DNA of 64,000 nt from Casuarina equisetifolia (Eukaryota > Streptophyta > Magnoliopsida > Fagales > Casuarinaceae). A program made the position numbers and the translations under genes. The notes under the pieces were generated by a model. It saw only the letters and a list, made by a program, of their open reading frames with translations. It was not told where the DNA came from and did no database searches. The stretch spans positions 13,446,521-13,510,520 of the forward strand of contig CM052362.1 in NCBI GenBank assembly GCA_028551475.1, written 5' to 3'. Of the stretch, positions 57,488 to 64,000 are shown piece after piece. The stretch's first letter is position 1, and each line of letters opens with the position of its first letter.

Positions 57488-57875
57488 TGTTCTTTTGCAA
57501 ATGACCTAGTAATCAGATTGGGAATTTGTAGGCTGAAATCTCTCTCGAGATGCCTAACAGACTTAGGTTTCCTACTAATCTTGCTCAACTGGAGAGAAAA
57601 CTGGGTAAATTGAATTGAAGAGTTCAATATGAGGGAACTCAAACCTCCTTTCAGTTACAATTGGAATCCAAATTCAACTCCTTCCCAAATGAATTCTCGC
57701 CCCTCTTTTTTATATCACTTCCTAATCCCATAAGAACCTTTTCCTTATTCAAGCCTAATACAAAATGGATCAACCAAGCAATTGAAACAATATAAAATAC
57801 AACACAACCAGGTGAAACGACATATCTATTTGTTAGCTGAAATTGAACTGGAGGCTGATGTTGTGGTCTGTCGCA
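57488..57875 (-). repeat. 3' LTR of gypsy element 3 (outer border inferred)
   Basis: On the minus strand it starts TGCGACAGACC directly after the purine tract and is predicted to end AAAGAACA. Only the inner border is firm, because no partner LTR is present. Confidence 0.6.
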
Positions 57876-57959
57876 TTCCTTCCCCCTCAGAAGCAACCTT
57901 GTCCCTAAGGTTGAAAGCAGGATATCTTTCTTCAAATGGATTAGCATCAACCTAGGTGG

Positions 57960-60900
57960 CTTTTTGCATGGGTAGGCCTTGCTAGTGCACTAGGAATTCT
58001 GGTTTTCTCTTTTGGATGCACAGCCCCAAAATGGCTTGGGTCCGAGGACTCAAGACATCTTCATTTACCAGATAAGAAGGCAGCTCAGCTTGCCTTGAAT
58101 ATCCTTCCCAATAACTCTTTTAGCATAGATACATAAAACACATCATGAACTTGAGATCCCTTAGGTAGTTTCAAGTGATAAGCAAACTCTCCTACCTTTT
58201 GCAAAACTTCCAATGGCCCATAATATCTTGGAGAAAGCTTAAAGTTCCTTCTTATAGCTATTGAATCACCTTTATAAGGTTGTAGCTTCAAATATACCCA
58301 ATCACCCACCCTAAATTGCTCTTCCTTTCTTCCTACATCATAGTATTTTTTCATCTTATTTTAAGCAAGTAATAGTCTTTCCTTCACATCCTTTAGCATC
58401 AAATCTTGGCTTTGCAATTCCTTATCCACCATATCCATTGTTGAAGACCCTGGTAAATAAGAAGCAATGTTGGAAAAGGTCTTTCACACACCACCTTATA
58501 AGGAGATCTTTGCACTATGCTATAAGTGCTAGTCAAACATGAAATAGCATAAGTAAGTTTTATTTACCACCTCTAATTGCCCATCTATTTATGGGTGATA
58601 AGTAATGGAAAAGTTAAACTTAGTTTCCTATAGTTCAAATAATTGTCTCCAAAAATAACTAATAAAGACAACATTGCTATCATTTACTACGCTATTAAGC
58701 ATACCGTAGAGCTTAAAAATATTCTTAAAGAAAGATTAAGATACACATAATTGTACAAGGATGAGCCAAAGCTAAGAAATGAGCCAACTTTGAAAGCTTG
58801 TCCTGTATGACGAAGATAACTTGCTTACCTTTAGAAATTTCAAATTCATTAATGAAATTCACTGAAATATCTCCCCAAACCTTCTCTAGAATAGTTAATG
58901 TTTGAAACAACCCATTTGGCTTAGTATTCTCCCACTTGAACTGTTGACAGATATTACATTCCTTTACATATTGCATCATTGTTTGCTTCATTTGTGTCTA
59001 GTAGAATGCTATCTTTACCTTTTGAAGAGGCTTGAAATACCATTCATTTGTAGCTATATGTAACTCTTGTAGGATGATCAGTATGATTGTTGAGGTTTTG
59101 TTTAGATAGGTCCTCTACTTATAGAATGATACTCCATTCTTATACATCCAATCTTTTCTTATCTTTCTTATTCCCAAGTCATTAATGATGTCTTACAATT
59201 TTGTGCATTTAGTAACCTCTTCCTAGATATATCTAACCATTTTGGGATGGGTGTGGAGACTATTTGTGGTAGAATACTAAAGGCTATAATTCTATCATGT
59301 TGCTTCACCTATTCTACCCTCATCTCACTACTTCCTCAATAACATTTGAATCATCCTATTGAAAGCCCTTACACTTCCCTTGTTATGTTGACCTGTTTCA
59401 AGGCTTTGCAAATTCCTCTCCTAAGAACTTCACTTGTTGATCTTCCTTTCTCTTTAACAAGGCATCAACAAGGTTATTTTCCTTTCTTGGTCTATATTGA
59501 ATCTCAAAGTCATAACTTATTAGCTTTACTAATCAACATTGCTATGTTGATCTAGTAATTTTTTTTTATTTTTTTATTTCACAAGTGTTGTAAGCTTCTT
59601 TAATCTTTTTTGATGATGAATCTTTTGCCTAACAACTATTGATACCACTTTTCAACTACCAAAATTAAGGCTAGCAACTCCTTGTTGTATATGAAAAGCA
59701 ACAAATTCTTTCCCTTCAAAGCTTGGTTGAAGTATGCTAGAGGTTGCTACTCTTGGGTTAACACATCTCCCACCCTATAGCCACTAGCATTACATTCTAC
59801 TATGAAAGGCAAAGAGAAATTAGGTAGCCTTAATACCATAGTTATTGCCAATGCATCGTTAAGTGCTATGAAAGCTTTCACAATCTCTTGACCCCACATG
59901 AATCCATTTTTCTTAAGCAATTTAGTTAAAAGAGCTACAATCAGTTGATTGTGATGTATGAACTTACAATAGTAGCTTGTCAACATTAGAAATCCCCTTA
60001 AGGCCTTAATAGTTTTTGGTATTGGCCACTCAATTATAGTAGCCACTTTATCTCCTTCCATTATCACTCCCTTTCCTAATATCACATGCCTTAAATATCT
60101 AACTTTCAGTACTCCAAAAGCATACTTCTTTTTTTTAGCAAAAAGTCTATTCACCTATAACTTCTTAAACACTAACCTTAAATGCTCCCAATGCTCTTTT
60201 CATATTTTTCTATAGATTAATATGTCATAAAAAAGAAAAGCATAAAATTTCCTAGATACTCTTTGAAAGCATGGTTCATCAAACTTTGAAACACAGAAGG
60301 AGCATTGTATAACCCAAAAGGCATAACTAAAAACTCATAATACCCTTAAGGAGTTGAAATGTTATCTTTCCTACATCAATTGGGTGCATCCTTATTTGAT
60401 AATCATTGGACCTTAAGTCAAGCTTAGTAAAAACCTTAGTTTCATGTAAATTTGTCCAGCAACTCATCTATTGTTGGGATAGGAAAACCATCTCTAATTA
60501 TTTCTTTGTTTAGTGACTGGTAGTCCACACATTCTCCATTAGCTATCCTTCTTTGTTACTAAAAAGGCTATAGCTATCGCTTATCACTCCTTCTAGCAAC
60601 TCTTGCACTGTTTTTTTTTTTTTTTTTTTGTATATATGGATACCAATAAGGCTTATTGATTATAGCCTTGACTCATCTTTTAGTAGGATTCTATGATCTT
60701 GAGACCTTTGTTAAGGAAGCCCATGAGGTTTCTAAAATTGTTCCATATAAGCCTTAGTTTCCTTTCTTTTTTTTTTATTACTCTAATCTACAAGAAAATT
60801 CTTTGCTTCTAAGTTTGTATCATCTTAGTAATCTTTATGCCATCAACCATTTCATTGGTAGCTCCTTTATCACCATACAATACCACCTTCTTCTCTTTTA

Positions 60901-61270
60901 ATGTGAAGGACATGAACAACTTGGAAAAATCCCATTCAGTTACTCCACAAATTTCCAACCAATGTGTCCCTAACATTACTCCCAACTTTGGTATAGGTAG
61001 GATAAAAATATTAGCTTACATTTTGATCCCCCTACAACACCATACTGACCCCTACGCATTGTCCTTTCCTACAAACTATTTTCACATTGGTTACCTCTAC
61101 CTTAAAACTCTTCTTATTATCTAGTATCAAATTCATCTTAGCTACCACCAATTTATCATTCACAAAATTATAAAAGCTTCCATAATCAATCAAAACCATG
61201 ACCCTCACCATTCTTTTTCCTATTGTACTTGCTATTCTCATAGTTCTTGGACATGTAACCCTATACATGG
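57960..61270 (-). pseudogene. gypsy element 3 pol (protease, RT, RNase H, integrase)
   Basis: On the minus strand, protease is at 61230-61090 (VLIDYGSFYNFVNDKL, Tyr for Ser in DSG). RT lies at about 60700-60160, with its catalytic site reading [10 protein letters not shown] near 60235-60205 (Tyr for Asp). The RT/RNase H connection and RNase H are at 60154-59300 (KGVIMEGDKV, LRGFLMLTSYYCKFI, LPFIVECNASGYRVG). Integrase starts with a CNICQQFKWENTKP zinc finger at 58965-58905, and its C-terminus is at 58354-58085 (FRVGDWVYLKLQPYK, LSPRYYGPLEVLQKVG, VFYVSMLKE). Stops and frameshifts separate the pieces. Confidence 0.85.
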
Positions 61271-61299
61271 TAGCCAGATATATCCCTAGAACAATCTTC

Positions 61300-62150
61300 C
61301 TAAGTTCACTTTACACTTCTTTAATTTCTTGAGGGCACCATTCATCATTCTTATCTAGACCAAATTCCTCCAATAGAAATAATTTCTTATACTAATGGCC
61401 AAGAGTATAACACTCATCACAATCTTAGGTTATGTTAGTTTCTTAACTGGCATATTATTCATGTTTTCCTCCCTTTTCTACACTTGATCTCACACAATAT
61501 TCTATCTAGGACGAATTTGTCTTTGTCCCTAGATAACTAAATTACATCTACCAACTACTTGTTTAGCCTCTAATAATCTAGGAAAACCAATATAATCAAA
61601 AAGTGATGGTAGATTATGAGCCACCATATTGAGTTTAATTCATTTTTTTAAACTACTTAAAAAGCAACTTATTTGTCAATCAACCTTTAAATTACCACAT
61701 CTTAAAAATAATTTACTAAATTGTAATTGATAATCATGTACTAACCTTATTTATTTAAGCTTGGTGAGCTCTTTAAAATGATCCTTAAAAAGTGTTAGAC
61801 CAAGTTATTTCATCAGCTTATCAATTAGAACTTTTCATGAAATCACCATTCCCTTATTTTCCTTATGTAGTAACTAGTAAACGAGTTGAGTTTCACTATC
61901 TAAATGCCAAGATGTGATCTATACCTTGTCCAATTCAAGAGTGTTATGAAAATAAAAAAAAAAGTTACACTACACTAGTGATCTAGAAGGAAGGATTGTC
62001 TTTTTCATCATACTTAGGAAATTCAAGCCATATAGTATGAGTTTGAATTTGAATTAAATGATTCCTTCTTTCTCCATTATTTAACTACAATCAATATAAT
62101 CCCTCCTCATTCTTTGTTTTTTTTTTGTTGAGAAAATATGCTTTTGAAAA
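61300..62150 (-). pseudogene. gypsy element 3 gag remnant
   Basis: A knuckle-like CDECYTLGHQYKKLF-type stretch (one Gln codon is TAA) lies near 61420-61380. The rest is heavily decayed and AT-rich, and the Gag start is not recognisable. Confidence 0.5.
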
Positions 62151-62249
62151 GGAGAAAAGAAAAGGAAAAAAAATTAAAAGGATAGAAGCTAAGAAAACAA
62201 ACTCCAAGATGTAAAGGCAATGCCACCAGTCAAGGAGGCGCTTTACTCC

Positions 62250-62724
62250 CAATCTCTAGAAAGAATTGGATAAAGGATGCAAGTTGAACAACTAACTTAG
62301 GGTTTCTATTCTCTATAGAAAACAAGTTTGATTACAACTAAAACAAAGCTCTATTTAAATAGACAACTAAACATAACCCTAAAACAATCTTAGTAAATTA
62401 GGAATCCCTAAAATAAAGCAAATTTTAGACAAATCAAGATCCCTACAAATCAGGGATCTTAGGCGAATAAGGAATCTAACTTGTATGGAAACCCTAGATA
62501 AATCAGGATCCAAACCTAGGAAATTAAGGACTCACTAGCTATTTAAAAACCCTCGCATTAATAACAAAAGTTATAAAGACGCTACAGAATATTCTTAGGA
62601 TGCTCTTTAACCTTGCCCTTCTTGGACCCATTAGATTATGTTATGTCCTAAACAAGTATTAATTGACAAGCTTAAAATATGGGCTAGGCTAAAAGCTTGG
62701 GTTAACGTAGTTGCTCCCATATCA
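62250..62724 (-). repeat. 3' LTR of gypsy element 4 (outer border approximate)
   Basis: On the minus strand it begins TGATATGGGAGCAACTACG, immediately after the last codons of the polyprotein and a GAGGAAAT purine stretch. It is similar to both ends of the insertion at 43493-45811. The left border is not fixed. Confidence 0.6.
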
Positions 62725-64000
62725 ATTTCCTCGGGTTAATTAGGATTTGCCCTTAAATCCTCAAGGTCAACATCTTTCAAATAAGGGGATAGATCACCAA
62801 CATTGAATGTGGTAAAAACTCTTCCGTATTCACTTGGCAAACTAATCTTGTATGCATTATCCCTAACCCTTAAAATCACTTTAAAAGAGCCATCGACTGA
62901 GAGGCTAACTTGTATTTTCTCTACTATGGAACTTGCTCCTTTTATAAATTCACCTAAAATAAGTCCCTATCAAAAGGTAAAGAGGTTAGCTCAATAATAG
63001 TAATGAGATCGATGCCATACACTACTTCAAATGGCGAATGCCTAGTTGTAGAACTTGGAGATCAATTGTATGTGAACTCAATAAGCTTTATAAGCTTTAT
63101 GTCCTAATCCTTCAAACTCCGGTTGATCATGGTGTGTAAGAAAGTTCCCAATGTGCAATTGGTCACCTCAGTCTAGCCATTGGATTGGGGATGATGAGAA
63201 GTGCTGAATAGGAGCTTGGTGATAAGTTTTTCCTATAGAGTTCTTTAAAAATGACTTAGAAACTTGGTTTCCCGATCAAACAAAATAGTCCTTGGGATTC
63301 CATGTAATCTCATAATCTCCTTGAAGAACAAATCAACAACATTAGAGGCATCTTCAGTCTTATGACTTGGAGTGAAGTATGCCATTTTAGAAAAATAATT
63401 GAGTACCACTATGATGGAGTCCTTAACTCATTGAGTTTTTAGGCATGACATAATGAAATCCTTGCTTAAATCTTCCCAAGGTTGGTCTAACATTGACAAA
63501 AGGACGTAAGGCCCTAGCTTGAAATGACTTTTTACCTTCTGACACATACCGCATCTTGAAATGATAGCTTGGACATTTCCTAACATTTTTGGCTAATAAA
63601 AATGGTCCTTTAGAATCTCTAAGGTCTTGTGGACCCCAAAATGACCAACTAGTCCTTTTCCATGCGTATCCCTTATAAGTAGTTCTCGAAAGGACCCTTT
63701 TGGAACACATAACTAATTCCTTTTGAAAAGAAAGCCCTCATGAGCCACATAATCTCTATTAGTACCATTTTCACATTTTTCCATGAGTAAGGACATATCC
63801 ATATCCTCAAGATAGTGTTCCTTCATAAGTTGAAAACCAAGTGCTCTAGCATTTAGAGTAGTAAGCAAGAAGTATCTTTTAGACAATGTATTTGCAATAA
63901 CATTAGCTACACCCGATTTATAATGTGAAACAAATAAGAAGGATTGGAGAAATTCTACCCATTTTGCATGCTTCAGGTTGAGTTTATGCTACACATTCAA
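62725..64000 (-). pseudogene. gypsy element 4 pol: RNase H end, integrase and C-terminus; runs off the window
   Basis: On the minus strand, from 64000 down: HAKWVEFLQSFLFVSHYKSG is the end of RNase H. GLVGHFGVHKTLEILKDHF and CGMCQKVKSHFKLGPY are the integrase zinc finger, near 63660-63515. The core follows: LSKDFIMS, then [20 protein letters not shown] and [11 protein letters not shown], near 63475-63285. The C-terminus reads YKISLPSEYG and TTFNVGDLSPYL near 62860-62780. Few stops interrupt it compared with the other gypsy copies, so this element is probably younger. Its 5' half lies outside the window. Confidence 0.85.

Larger units (their letters stand above)
57488..62150 (-). mobile_element. 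Ty3/gypsy element 3, minus strand, 5' LTR not found
   Basis: A 3' LTR at about 57488-57875 is followed (in + coordinates) by a purine tract seen on the minus strand as CTGAGGGGGAAGGAA. Integrase, RNase H, RT, protease and gag then run from 58000 to about 62150. No matching second LTR is visible; the upstream end is replaced by the LTR of the next gypsy element. Confidence 0.8.

Noticed and set aside
60611..60630. Run of about 20 T
   Set aside because: A homopolymer inside decayed RT of gypsy element 3. It is not a retroposon tail, because no target duplication or element end lies next to it.
1..64000. CRISPR arrays, operons, riboswitches, tRNA or rRNA genes
   Set aside because: None seen. 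The sequence is clearly plant nuclear, and the apparent repeats are LTRs, tandem duplications or low-complexity tracts.

Overview
The window looks like a repeat-rich nuclear region of a seed plant, most likely a flowering plant with a large AT-rich genome. It holds nested Ty1/copia and Ty3/gypsy LTR retrotransposons with plant-type primer sites (initiator Met or Asp tRNA), an endogenous caulimovirid, and a few ordinary plant genes with short introns. I cannot name the species. No bacterial features, CRISPR array, rRNA or tRNA gene were seen.

Layout. 131-11740 is an old copia element with 273-bp LTRs. Its gag is split by a 5.86-kb gypsy-type element at 1452-7309 that has 1251-bp LTRs and codes only for a broken Gag. 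13152-19961 is a second copia element with a perfect GCATC target duplication. It carries at 15850-17802 a rearranged insertion of the same 1.25-kb LTR family. 20150-24578 and 31216-32010 are decayed minus-strand copia sequences, split by a minus-strand chromovirus at 24579-31210 (420-bp LTRs, target duplication ATGAG). That chromovirus carries a solo LTR (26238-27509) of the same 1.25-kb family. 33547-34928 is a minus-strand PLATZ zinc-binding transcription factor gene. 36815-40138 is an internally deleted minus-strand gypsy element, fused to a minus-strand copia element (40139-46240). The copia gag is split by a palindromic LTR-derived insertion (43493-45811) that itself contains a solo LTR (43752-45396). 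48349-49736 is a three-exon 2-oxoglutarate/Fe(II) oxygenase gene of the ACC-oxidase-homolog type. 50280-53880 holds two truncated endogenous pararetrovirus copies joined head to head. 55394-56743 is an intronless serine carboxypeptidase-like gene with a single nonsense codon. 57286-57480 is a broken first-exon copy of the oxygenase. 57488 to the end is two minus-strand gypsy elements.

How it fits together. Most of the window is one-inside-another insertion, and the target-site duplications allow a partial order of events. The 1.25-kb LTR family is the youngest visible layer: all three of its insertions sit inside other retroelements, and two have perfect duplications. The elements are decayed by stop codons, many of them TAG where the family has glutamine or tryptophan, as expected from deamination of methylated cytosine in CHG sites. 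The only apparently functional host genes are the PLATZ gene and the oxygenase gene. The carboxypeptidase gene is complete apart from one stop codon. I found no unknown biological system. The most unusual structures are the gag-only element, the two LTR-derived insertions with inverted LTR segments, and the head-to-head viral copies.
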